In this document: positions 1 through 7,521 of the stretch, piece after piece
How the letters are laid out: each line of letters begins with the position of its first letter
Numbering within the stretch: the stretch's first letter is position 1
Assembly (NCBI GenBank): GCA_001552935.1
Contig: KQ959674.1
Coordinates: forward strand, 1 to 39,810
Origin: Umbribacter vaginalis
GTDB taxonomy: Bacteria; Actinomycetota; Coriobacteriia; Coriobacteriales; Eggerthellaceae
Direction: 5' to 3'
DNA length: 39,810 nt
Translations under genes and position numbers: made by a program
Notes under the pieces: generated by a model
Seen by the model: the letters and a program-made list of their open reading frames with translations, nothing else
Databases searched by the model: none
Told to the model about the DNA's origin: nothing

Positions 1-1
1 A

Positions 2-1402
2 AAGGTAGATCTTGATGCTTCTAAACTTACCAAGAAAAAAGTAGTTTCTGAGCTGAAAACCCTTACTGTTGCTGATCCTGAACTCACTGAAGTTGCAAAC
101 CTCACAAATTTAAGTGATACCGATGTTGCAGCAGTTAAAAAAGCCATCAAGGATAAAAACACAACTCTTAACCTTACCGATGAAGAAATCGCTGTTGAAA
201 AAACAACAGGTAAGGTAACGATTACGCGTGCTGGCTTTAAACCTGTTGTACTTGAAGCAAACAAAGTTGTTACGAAAAAGGTAGTTACGCCTATTGAGCC
301 CCCAGCTCCAGAACCACCTGCTAAAGAATCACCGCGTGAAATCCTTAAGCGCACCAACCCTGCTATGTTTGTAGAGCAGTCGCGTTATGCTGGCAAAACA
401 GCGCTCGACACTATGGCAAAAATTGTGGAACAGGCATTTCCATCTGCTGAAAATGTAGTTCTGGCTACCCAATATGGTTATTGGGATGCTCTCAGCGCAA
501 ATGCTCTTGCTGGCTCTTTGAATGCACCGATTATGCTTTCGGACTTTGATTCGCTTCCCGAACAAACGGTTGCGCAGTTAAAGCGCTTACAGGCTAAGAC
601 CGTGTATATTTGTGGTGGTACGCACGTTATTAGCAAGCAGGTTGAACAGCAGCTGCACCAATTGGGCATGCGCGTAGTGCGCTATGCTGGTAGTGAAGCA
701 AGCGATACAGCAACAAAGATTGCGTTGAACACAGAAACAGTATCTGATACGTGCTTTATTACAACCAGCTGGGGTTATGGCGATTCAATGTCAGTATCGT
801 CGTATTCATACGCTAAACATGCGCCTATTTTCCTTACGAATATGAATGGAGACATTGACTATTCAACGCTCGATGCTATTCGCGCAAAGGGATTTAAGCA
901 CATTGTGTTGGTTGGTGGTACATCAGTCATTTCTGCTGAGGTGGAAGATCTGGTGCGTTCACTGGGCGTTTCTGTAGAACGTGTATGGGGTGAAACTCAA
1001 TACGATACATCGCTCGCGTTTGCAAAATGGGCAACACAAGATAGCAAAGAGCCTCTAACGATTGGTATTTCTACCGGCTACGGATTTACCGATGCTTTGT
1101 GTGGCGCAGCACTTACTGGTAAAGCGGGTGGTGTGATGGTTCTTGCAGACGACAGCATGACTAAGCAAGCATTCAGCGCATTTAAAGACTTTGTTGGTAC
1201 ACATGCAAAGCAAATTGAAGATTTGCAGATATTTGGAGGTACCAGTGTTGTTGGAATGGGCGTTACACAGGCTTTGACAAGTGAGTTTAAGGAAGCGTAT
1301 CAAAATGACAATGCATCTGCCGCTCCAGAGGGCACGTCAACGCCAACGCAACCGCAAGGCACTGCTGGTCAAACGCAGCCTCCTTTGCGTAGGGATAATT
1401 AG
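2..1402 (+). CDS. Cell-wall-binding repeat 2 (CWB2) surface protein, 5' end outside window
   Basis: The frame is open from base 2 to the TAG at 1400-1402, so this is the C-terminal 466 residues of a longer protein. The first ~100 residues (around 2-300) are Lys/Thr/Val-rich and resemble a Rib/alpha-like repeat of Gram-positive adhesins. A short Pro-rich linker (PIEPPAPEPPAKE) follows. The rest holds three CWB2 (PF04122) repeats, recognised by RYAGKTALDTM, YWDALSANALAGSL, VYICGGTHVIS, TSWGYGDSMS and ALCGAALTG. CWB2 triplets anchor proteins non-covalently to cell-wall polymers. The last ~30 residues are a polar Thr/Gln/Pro tail. The same three-repeat module recurs at the C-termini of the proteins at 10522 and 17640. 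There is no LPXTG signal. Confidence 0.9.
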   Translation, partial: KVDLDASKLTKKKVVSELKTLTVADPELTEVANLTNLSDTDVAAVKKAIKDKNTTLNLTDEEIAVEKTTGKVTITRAGFKPVVLEANKVVTKKVVTPIEPPAPEPPAKESPREILKRTNPAMFVEQSRYAGKTALDTMAKIVEQAFPSAENVVLATQYGYWDALSANALAGSLNAPIMLSDFDSLPEQTVAQLKRLQAKTVYICGGTHVISKQVEQQLHQLGMRVVRYAGSEASDTATKIALNTETVSDTCFITTSWGYGDSMSVSSYSYAKHAPIFLTNMNGDIDYSTLDAIRAKGFKHIVLVGGTSVISAEVEDLVRSLGVSVERVWGETQYDTSLAFAKWATQDSKEPLTIGISTGYGFTDALCGAALTGKAGGVMVLADDSMTKQAFSAFKDFVGTHAKQIEDLQIFGGTSVVGMGVTQALTSEFKEAYQNDNASAAPEGTSTPTQPQGTAGQTQPPLRRDN

Positions 1403-1483
1403 TGTATTGATGGTTGTAGTGGTGAAGCCAGTAAAACGCCATATATAGCGTTGGAGCCAGTAAGGCGCTCCATAATTAAAATG

Positions 1484-1525
1484 ATATGTGCTGTATGTTG
1501 AGAAACGTGCAGCACATATTTTTTT
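1484..1525 (+). terminator. Rho-independent terminator of the CWB2 gene
   Basis: A perfect 10-bp stem (ATATGTGCTG at 1484-1493, CAGCACATAT at 1510-1519) with a 16-nt loop is followed by a run of T to 1525. It lies about 80 bp after the stop codon. Confidence 0.85.
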
Positions 1526-1534
1526 GCGTATAAA

Positions 1535-1660
1535 CGGAGCAGCGTAAATGCTGTGCGGAGAAGAGTAAATGCTGTGCAGAGGATCCAAGATGCAATACGG
1601 AGCAGCATAAATGCAGTACGGAGAAGCGTAAATACGTAGCACAGAGAAAGGTAAATGCGG
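1535..1660 (+). repeat. 21-bp degenerate tandem repeat, six units
   Basis: Six consecutive units of exactly 21 bp start at 1535, 1556, 1577, 1598, 1619 and 1640. The rough consensus is CGGAGAAGCGTAAATGCTGTG. Units 1, 2, 4 and 5 are close to each other; unit 3 is the most diverged. The array sits between the terminator and the convergent tRNA gene. All three minus-strand frames are open across it because 21 is a multiple of 3, but nothing suggests it is translated. Confidence 0.8.
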
Positions 1661-1696
1661 GATAGCACGTGCGTTCGCACACACCGTGTAAACGTG

Positions 1697-1772
1697 TGGT
1701 GCCCTCGGCAGGATTCGAACCTGTGGCTTTCTGCTCCGGAGGCAGACGCTCTATCCCCTGAGCTACGAGGGC
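1697..1772 (-). tRNA. tRNA-Arg (anticodon CCG), CCA encoded
   Basis: Read on the minus strand, acceptor GCCCTCG pairs with CGAGGGC, followed by discriminator A and an encoded CCA (1697-1699). The D arm (AGCTCAGGGGATAGAGC), anticodon stem TCTGC/GCAGA with loop CTCCGGA, and T loop TTCGAAT are all present. The anticodon CCG reads CGG (Arg). The outermost T-stem pair is an A-C mismatch, which is tolerable. Confidence 0.95.
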
Positions 1773-1791
1773 ATGTTCCAAGGGTAGCTTG

Positions 1792-1797
1792 ATTATA
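1792..1797 (-). promoter_or_regulatory. -10 element of the tRNA-Arg promoter
   Basis: The minus strand reads TATAAT here, about 20 bp upstream of the mature tRNA 5' end at 1772. No good -35 hexamer is seen 17 bp further up. The rest of the gap to the next gene (1798-2032) shows nothing else I can support. Confidence 0.55.
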
Positions 1798-2032
1798 CGA
1801 CATCGCTTACTCTAAACATTGCATGTCGCTGAGTAATTTCATTGTGCAAGAAATATTCATACTTGGATACAGCATTATGCCTGATAACACTTGTGCAGCT
1901 ATGGAAGCTGTTCGTCAGCGAATCTTCATGACGTATAAGAACGCTGCTTCAACCTGTGATCTACGTCGAGAGCCCTGAGTTTTAAAGAATGTGATACATT
2001 AAGCGTTAACAACAATGTTTGAAAGGTAGTAC

Positions 2033-3571
2033 ATGAGCGAAATTATCCAGCTGAGCGCAATGAGTTACGGTTCTGAAGCTATTGGACGCATGAGCAGCGG
2101 AAAAACTGTGTTTGTTGAGGGTGGTGTGCCAGGTGATGTGGTGGCGTGTTCTATCACATGCGAAAAACCATCGTTTGCGCGTGCGCGCATTGAGAGGATT
2201 GTGCAGCCATCCATGTATCGCGTTGCCACTACAAGCCAGTATGACAAGCTGTGCGGATCGGCTTCCTGGCAGCACATTGCTTACGAGCAGCAATGTGCAT
2301 TAAAACGGAGCAATATTATTGCTCAGTTGGAGCGTATTGGTAAGCTTTCTCCCGATAAAGCTAAAAGTGTAGTGCGCGAAACACTTCCTTCAAAACGCGT
2401 TTGGGAATATCGCAACAAAATAGAGCTAGCTGTGCATTTTGACCGCACGCATGGTATTTCTGTGGGGTATACAAACCCTCAAACAGGTGAAGTGGTAGAG
2501 AATCCAACGTCGCTTTTGGTTGAGCCTCCGTTACAGAAAGCTGCTCGCGCTCTGCAAGGTGTGCTGCGCTTTTCGCTTGGCAAAACCGATTACGGTATGC
2601 ATCGTATATCAATGCGCTATAGCAGGCGCACGCGTAGCTTTGAGGTGGCGCTTTGGTGCAAGCCCGGCCCGTTTCCGCGTAATTTTGTTGCAAAAGCGCT
2701 GAATGATTCTCTGCATTGTTCAAGCATTGTTCGTGTGTTATCGAATCCGCAAACGCCGCGCGCCATTAAGGGCATTGAGGTTCTTGCAGGGAAAGGGTAT
2801 TGGCACGAGCAGCTTATTTGCGCAGGTGAAACCTTTGATTTTTACACGCAAGCTCCCGCATTTTTTCAAGTGAATACGCATCAGGCAGGTTGTTTGGTTC
2901 AGCAGGTATTGGATGCATTGGGAGATATTGATGGAGCACGTGTTGCCGATTTATATGCTGGTGGTGGAACGTTTAGCATTCCGCTGGCGGCTGCAGGTGC
3001 GCAGGTGTTTGCGGTGGAGAGTGTGGGCACATCGGTGCGTGACTTGCGCCGAAACGCGCTTGAGAACTGCGTTGATGTGGATGTGTGCGGCGGCGATGCT
3101 GCCCGTGAGCTGGCAGCGCTTGGTGCTGATGGCAGTGCTTATGCTGGAGCGTGCAGTGGTGCTGATAATGCTGATAGTAGTGCGAATAGTGTGAATAATG
3201 CGAATAGCGCGAATAATGCGAATAGTGGCATGGAAACAGCTGGTGTGTTACGTACGGTTGGCGCAGCCCGTACCGCTCATGTCGCTGGTGCAGCCCGTAC
3301 TGCTCATGTCGCTGGAGCGGCACGTGCACATGCGGCACTTGATGCGCTCGTGGTTGACCCACCGCGCGCTGGGTTGGCAGCAAGCGTTCCTGCTGACATT
3401 GTTAAAAGTGGCGCCCAGCGCATGGTGTATGTGAGTTGCGATCCTGCAACGCTCGCACGTGACATTGCGCGCTTGCAAGATTGCGGCATGCAGCTTGAAC
3501 GCGTCCAGCCTGTTGATATGTTCCCTCAAACCTTTCGCGTTGAGTGTGTTTGCCTAATGTCTAAGGCATAA
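2033..3571 (+). CDS. RNA (uracil-5-)-methyltransferase, TrmA/RlmCD family, with repeat-expanded insert
   Basis: SAM-dependent m5U methyltransferase of the RumA/RlmCD family, acting on 23S rRNA or tRNA in the cytosol. The N-terminus (1-60) looks like a TRAM RNA-binding domain. The SAM site is DLYAGGGTFSIPLA (from D306). VVDPPRAGL (D442) and the catalytic Cys469 in VYVSCDPATLARD complete the Rossmann methyltransferase core. The 4Fe-4S cysteine cluster of E. coli RlmD is not present: only one Cys remains at the expected place (KLCGSASWQ). Between the SAM motif and DPPRAG an insert of about 70 residues (365-434) is made of Ala/Asn/Ser and of a nine-residue unit GAARTAHVA. The start ATG follows GAAAGGTAG at good spacing. 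Which RNA and which uracil it modifies cannot be told from sequence. Confidence 0.9.
   Translation: MSEIIQLSAMSYGSEAIGRMSSGKTVFVEGGVPGDVVACSITCEKPSFARARIERIVQPSMYRVATTSQYDKLCGSASWQHIAYEQQCALKRSNIIAQLERIGKLSPDKAKSVVRETLPSKRVWEYRNKIELAVHFDRTHGISVGYTNPQTGEVVENPTSLLVEPPLQKAARALQGVLRFSLGKTDYGMHRISMRYSRRTRSFEVALWCKPGPFPRNFVAKALNDSLHCSSIVRVLSNPQTPRAIKGIEVLAGKGYWHEQLICAGETFDFYTQAPAFFQVNTHQAGCLVQQVLDALGDIDGARVADLYAGGGTFSIPLAAAGAQVFAVESVGTSVRDLRRNALENCVDVDVCGGDAARELAALGADGSAYAGACSGADNADSSANSVNNANSANNANSGMETAGVLRTVGAARTAHVAGAARTAHVAGAARAHAALDALVVDPPRAGLAASVPADIVKSGAQRMVYVSCDPATLARDIARLQDCGMQLERVQPVDMFPQTFRVECVCLMSKA
3185..3229 (+). repeat. 9-bp tandem repeat inside the methyltransferase gene
   Basis: Five 9-bp units of AATA(G/A)(T/C)GYG type (AATAGTGTG, AATAATGCG, AATAGCGCG, AATAATGCG, AATAGTGGC) encode an Asn/Ser/Ala tract. 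The array is in frame. Confidence 0.8.
3260..3334 (+). repeat. 27-bp in-frame tandem repeat inside the methyltransferase gene
   Basis: Copy 1 (3260-3286) and copy 2 (3287-3313) differ at only two third-codon positions. A shorter, diverged third copy runs 3314-3334. Each full copy encodes GAARTAHVA. The near identity suggests a recent duplication. Confidence 0.85.
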
Positions 3572-3730
3572 TGTCGAAGCTATAGCGTTGATACAAAAGA
3601 TGTAAATTTAGAAATCCTGCATTTTAAGCAGTTTTATAAGCATTTTGTATTTGAAAAAGACGAAGAAGGATACGTCAAAAAGACTCAAAAACATTACATG
3701 GACGTAAGAGTAGTTTTGCAACTGGTATAA
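3572..3730 (+). pseudogene. Unrecognised gene remnant, no start codon
   Basis: After the methyltransferase stop, the same frame stays open for 52 codons to a TAA at 3728-3730. It reads like real protein (NLEILHFKQFYKHFVFEK, then KKTQKHYMDVRVV) with no ATG or ribosome-binding site. It is AT-rich like the island. I take it as the 3' end of a gene broken by the insertion, but it could be chance. I do not recognise the family. Confidence 0.3.
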
Positions 3731-3782
3731 GGAGACACAAAGAAAAATATAATAAGATAAAACCCATTTTATACTTTCTACA

Positions 3783-3810
3783 AGAGTAGCTTAAAAAGGC
3801 CGCTCTTTTT
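3783..3810 (+). terminator. Probable terminator at the left of the island
   Basis: AGAGTAGC (3783-3790) pairs with GCCGCTCT (3799-3806) with one mismatch and one G-T pair, then TTTT. It follows the gene remnant and would end transcription coming from the methyltransferase side. Confidence 0.45.
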
Positions 3811-4078
3811 GCAATTTGAATACCCAAGGTTGGATCAGGACTTTATGTTTATATTTAATGATGAAAAAAGACTTGATAAATAAGAACTATCAGAATTGTA
3901 TTAAAATAATTTAATAAAAAAGGCTAATGAAATTATTTAAGCATTATAGATTTAAATTATATAATTTTCTTGATTATGTAACTATATAGAAATTAAGAAA
4001 CAATAGATTGAAGAGAAAATTAGGAACCATAGTATTTTAAAATTTGATTGCTTATGTAAGAACATGTTACTTATTGTA

Positions 4079-4110
4079 TGTTGACTAATTGTATTCAACA
4101 ATGATAAAAT
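4079..4110 (+). promoter_or_regulatory. Promoter of the ABC-3C operon with overlapping dyad (candidate operator)
   Basis: The -35 is TTGACT (4081-4086) and the -10 TAAAAT (4105-4110), 18 bp apart. An inverted repeat TGTTGA(N10)TCAACA (4079-4084/4095-4100) overlaps the -35 and spacer. A smaller dyad ATTGT/ACAAT (4088-4092/4098-4102) lies within it, and ATTGTA is repeated at 4073 and 4088. The first gene downstream encodes an HTH protein, so autorepression at this dyad is likely but inferred. Confidence 0.65.
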
Positions 4111-4135
4111 ATTAAAAGAATAGAGGTGGTGCATA

Positions 4136-4342
4136 ATGGATATCATAGAAGTTTTTTCTAAAAACGTTAAAAAATATCGAAATGAAATGGGTTTATCACA
4201 AGAAGCTTTTGCTGAAAAATCCGGATTGCATAGAACATATATAAGTGCATTAGAGTGTAAAAAAAGAAGCATTGCGTTGGATAATGTACAAAAAATAGCA
4301 GATACTTTAGAGATAGAACCATATTTATTATTTAAGGAATAA
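4136..4342 (+). CDS. XRE-family HTH transcriptional regulator of the ABC-3C operon
   Basis: A 68-residue single-domain Cro/CI-type DNA-binding protein. The helix-turn-helix is LSQEAFAEKSGLHRTYISAL (residues ~20-39), preceded by NVKKYRNEMG and followed by the usual fourth helix (ALDNVQKIADTLEI). There is no sensor domain. The ATG has GAGGTGG 6-7 bp upstream. It is the first gene of a compact operon (25 bp to the next start), and the dyad in its promoter suggests that it controls its own operon. Confidence 0.9.
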   Translation: MDIIEVFSKNVKKYRNEMGLSQEAFAEKSGLHRTYISALECKKRSIALDNVQKIADTLEIEPYLLFKE

Positions 4343-4367
4343 ATAGTAAGAAATAGGATGGTATTAA

Positions 4368-5345
4368 GTGAATAGGACAAATTATTTTAATTACATAGAA
4401 GAAAAATTAAATACGCTAGCATATAGAATAGAAGTGAAAAGTAAACTAAACCTTTTGGAGCTTAATATCCATTCTGAAAATTTTTTCGCCAATTTGTGTA
4501 ATATTATTTTTGGTTTAGAATTAGAAAATTTAAATTTCTCATACCAAAATATAGATGGTATAGATTTAATAGATCATAAAAATAAAGTTGTTGTGCAAGT
4601 TTCTTCAACCTGTACAAAAACAAAAATTGAAAATTCTCTAAGCAAAAATGTATATGCTAAATATAAAGGTTATAAATACAAGTTTATGTCTATTTCTAAA
4701 AATGCACCTTCTTCTTTAAAAAATAAAATTTTTCAGAATCCATATAGTATGCAATTTAATCCAAAACAAGATATATGGGATGTTGGGTTACTTCTTAAAA
4801 AAACTTTAAATCAAACAGTTTCTAAGCAAAGGTGTTTATATAATTTAATAAAAGATGAGTTAGGGCAGGATGTTGATTGCGTTAAAATTGAGTCAAATTT
4901 AGCCAAAGTTATTAACATTTTAGCAGAGGAGACACTTGATATTAATGCTGGTTCTCCAGAAATTAACTCTTTTGCTATAGAGGATAAAATTTTATTTAAT
5001 GATTTAGAATATGCTAAAGACATAATTGATGAGTATAAAATTTTTTATCACAGGCTTGATGAAATATACAGTGAGTTTGATAGAGAAGGTAAAAATAAAA
5101 GTTTTTCTGTATTACAGGAAATTAGAAGGCAGTATATAGAATTAAATAGATTAAATTATACTCCTACAGATATTTTTTATGAAATAATTAATTGTGTTAT
5201 AAAAGTTATAATTGGAAGTAGTAATTATATAGAAATACCGATGGAAGAACTACAATTGTGTACGGATATACTGGTTGTAGATGCTTTTATTAGATGTAAA
5301 ATATTTAATAATCCGGAGGGATATAACCATGTTATTACCAGATAA
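4368..5345 (+). CDS. SMEK domain-containing protein, probable effector of the ABC-3C system
   Basis: 325 residues starting with GTG (AGGATGG upstream at suitable spacing; no in-frame ATG is better placed). The N-terminal ~150 residues match the SMEK domain pattern: YIEEKLNTLAYRIEVKSKLNLLELNIHSE in two stretches, then ENFFANLCNIIFG, LENLN, and the core GIDLIDHKNKVVVQVSST (G64-T81). The Asp66/Asp69 then Gln77-Val-Ser arrangement resembles a degenerate PD-(D/E)xK nuclease core, though I cannot show that it is active. The C-terminal half is helical and unrecognised. SMEK proteins occur beside ABC-3C middle components and ATPases, as here. The stop overlaps the start of the next gene by 17 bp, implying coupled translation. 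Confidence 0.82.
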   Translation: MNRTNYFNYIEEKLNTLAYRIEVKSKLNLLELNIHSENFFANLCNIIFGLELENLNFSYQNIDGIDLIDHKNKVVVQVSSTCTKTKIENSLSKNVYAKYKGYKYKFMSISKNAPSSLKNKIFQNPYSMQFNPKQDIWDVGLLLKKTLNQTVSKQRCLYNLIKDELGQDVDCVKIESNLAKVINILAEETLDINAGSPEINSFAIEDKILFNDLEYAKDIIDEYKIFYHRLDEIYSEFDREGKNKSFSVLQEIRRQYIELNRLNYTPTDIFYEIINCVIKVIIGSSNYIEIPMEELQLCTDILVVDAFIRCKIFNNPEGYNHVITR

Positions 5346-5556
5346 TATTCATCCTGAACTTAGTATTTATTATAATGGTTATGTTATTTTAACAGAGCTT
5401 GAAAAGAAAACAGAACAAATGCTTTTAGAATTATACTATAATGTAAAAAAGTCAAATAACATGTCATTTTCCGTGTTCGTATTGAGTCTTGACTGGTTAT
5501 ATTTAATACAATTAGCTCAAATAAGTGAGAAGGGGGTAGTAAGAAAATGTTTATAG
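5329..5556 (+). CDS. ABC-three component system middle component (MC6-like)
   Basis: A small 75-residue protein. The real start is ATG 5329, preceded by a strong GGAGGG (5315-5320), rather than an upstream in-frame codon inside the SMEK gene. It begins MLLPDNIHPELS and has a winged-helix-like pattern (ILTELEKKTEQMLLELYYNV, then FSVFVLSLDWLYLIQLAQIS), which matches what I know of ABC-3C middle component 6 (MLLPxKHI...L..LDLLYALG). These linkers are thought to couple the ATPase to the effector. It overlaps both neighbours (17 bp and 10 bp). Confidence 0.75.
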   Translation: MLLPDNIHPELSIYYNGYVILTELEKKTEQMLLELYYNVKKSNNMSFSVFVLSLDWLYLIQLAQISEKGVVRKCL

Positions 5557-7268
5557 AAAAACTGAAAATTTCTACTAAATATGAAACAATTCGAGAGATG
5601 AAATTTCATACAGGTATGAATTTAATAATTGATGACACCCCTTTAACAGATGACTTAAAATCAACAGGGAATAATGTAGGTAAAACAACAGTTTTAAAAT
5701 TAATTTATTTTTGCCTGGGAGGAGAAGGTAAGGATATTTACACAGATGAAGAAAATAAAAATAAAGTATATGAAGAGGTTAAAAGTTTTTTAATAAATCA
5801 GGAAGTGTTAGTAACATTAACCCTTATAAATGGATTTAACATGCAAGAAAAAGAACGATTAGTTATCGAGCGAAATTTTTTATCAGGGAAAAATGCTATA
5901 AGGAAAATAAATGGTAAATCAATATTGAAAAAAGATTTTGAAAACGAACTATTAGCAAAAATATTTCCAGAACATAAAAATGAAAAACCTTCTTTTAGGC
6001 AAATTATATCTCATAATATTAGATATAAGGACAATAGTATTAATAAGACATTAAAAACATTAAATTCTTATACTACTGATGTTGAATATGAAACTCTATA
6101 TTTATATCTTTTAGGATGTGGATTTGATAGTGGAGCCAAAAAACAAGCACTTACTAATAATATAAAACAGGAAAATGCATATAAAGAAAGGCTTGAAAAA
6201 AAACAAAAGAAAAATTCATATGAGGTTGCATTATCTATAATTGAAGATGAAATAGTTGAGTTAAATAACAAAAAATCTTTATTAAATATAAATGAAAATT
6301 TTGAAGAGGATTTAAATAAACTAAATGAAATAAAATATAAAATAAATAGGTTAAGTTCACTTATTACTAAACTAGAAATAAGAAGAGACATGATCATTGA
6401 AGCAAAAAATGAGATGGAAAAAGATGTGTCTAAAATTGATTTAGATCAATTAAGATTGTTGTATATTAAATCAAAAGAATATATCCCTAATTTGCATAAA
6501 ACATTTGAAGATTTAGTCGTATATCACAATAAAATGATAGTGGAGAAGGTTTCATTTATAACAAAAGAATTACCTGTATTAAATGATAGAATTATAAATG
6601 AGAAGAGAACTTTAAAAGAATTGTTAAGAGATGAAAAAATATTATCTATAAAAATTTCCAAGAGTGATTCTTTTAAAGATTTGGAAAATATTATTTCTGA
6701 AATAAATGAAAAATATAGATTAAAAGGTGAGTATGAAAATACAATTTCACAAATAAACGAGGTAGATTCAATTCTCGAAACAACAGAGAATGAACTTAAA
6801 AACATTGACCAATATTTATATTCTTCTGATTTTCAAGAAAAACTTAAGAAGCAAATAACGAAATTTAATAGATATTTTTCTTCGGTATCATATGAGTTAT
6901 ATGGAGAAAAATATGCTCTGACATATGAGATTATTAATAATAAAAAGACAAACAAGCCAGTATATAAGTTTAGCACATTTAACTCAAATATGAGTTCAGG
7001 CAAAAAACAAGGAGAAATTCTATGTTTTGATTTGGCATATATAATGTTTGCAGATGAGGAAGGAATATCCTCTTTGCATTTTTTATTAAATGATAAAAAA
7101 GAATTGATGCATGATAATCAATTGGTGAAAGTTTCGGATTTTGTTATAAAAAAAGACATTCAATTAGTAATTTCAATATTGAAAGATAAGTTACCTGCAG
7201 ACCTATTGAGTAAAGCGAATATTATTGTGGAATTATCACAAACTGATAAATTATTTAAAATTAAATAG
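5547..7268 (+). CDS. ABC-3C ATPase, Rad50/SMC-like, DUF2326-type C-terminus
   Basis: 573 residues. The Walker A is GNNVGKTT (G41-T48) in the N-terminal lobe, after a short beta-rich start with FHTGMNLIIDD. Residues ~200-425 are charged and heptad-like (long coiled coil), shorter than in Rad50. The C-terminal lobe carries a signature-like SSGKKQGEILCFDLAY (from S483) and a Walker-B-like LHFLLNDKKELMHDNQ (from L510), as in DUF2326 ATPases. Such split-head ATPases bind or sense DNA in conflict systems. It is the last gene of the operon and is followed by a strong terminator. Walker B is unorthodox (Asn-Asp rather than Asp-Glu), which is common in this group. Confidence 0.83.
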   Translation: MFIEKLKISTKYETIREMKFHTGMNLIIDDTPLTDDLKSTGNNVGKTTVLKLIYFCLGGEGKDIYTDEENKNKVYEEVKSFLINQEVLVTLTLINGFNMQEKERLVIERNFLSGKNAIRKINGKSILKKDFENELLAKIFPEHKNEKPSFRQIISHNIRYKDNSINKTLKTLNSYTTDVEYETLYLYLLGCGFDSGAKKQALTNNIKQENAYKERLEKKQKKNSYEVALSIIEDEIVELNNKKSLLNINENFEEDLNKLNEIKYKINRLSSLITKLEIRRDMIIEAKNEMEKDVSKIDLDQLRLLYIKSKEYIPNLHKTFEDLVVYHNKMIVEKVSFITKELPVLNDRIINEKRTLKELLRDEKILSIKISKSDSFKDLENIISEINEKYRLKGEYENTISQINEVDSILETTENELKNIDQYLYSSDFQEKLKKQITKFNRYFSSVSYELYGEKYALTYEIINNKKTNKPVYKFSTFNSNMSSGKKQGEILCFDLAYIMFADEEGISSLHFLLNDKKELMHDNQLVKVSDFVIKKDIQLVISILKDKLPADLLSKANIIVELSQTDKLFKIK

Positions 7269-7271
7269 TAG

Positions 7272-7304
7272 TATAAAAGAGTAAGAATCCCTTACTCTTT
7301 TATA
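7272..7304 (+). terminator. Terminator of the ABC-3C operon (symmetrical)
   Basis: A perfect 14-bp stem: TATAAAAGAGTAAG (7272-7285) and CTTACTCTTTTATA (7291-7304), loop AATCC. It lies just after the ATPase stop. A/T tracts on both arms would let it work in either direction. The 230 bp that follow (7305-7535) are AT-rich and without a gene. Confidence 0.85.
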
Positions 7305-7521
7305 TTGTAGAAAATATGTATGTAATACTTGATACAAGGTAGGAATTGTATATACCATATAGAACTTATACCAAAATACAGCACAGAATATTTTATGTGA
7401 GCAAAAGATTAGAGGATTAAGCAAACAGTGTAGTTGGAAATAAATAAGTAGGATAGAAGTTGAAGTATGTAAAACCGTAAACACATATTACTATAGATAT
7501 CTACCAAATTAGAATATTGAG

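Noticed and set aside
1337-1803. Three overlapping minus-strand open frames with seven-residue repeats
   Set aside because: They run across the tRNA gene and the terminator and arise because the 21-bp repeat keeps frames open.
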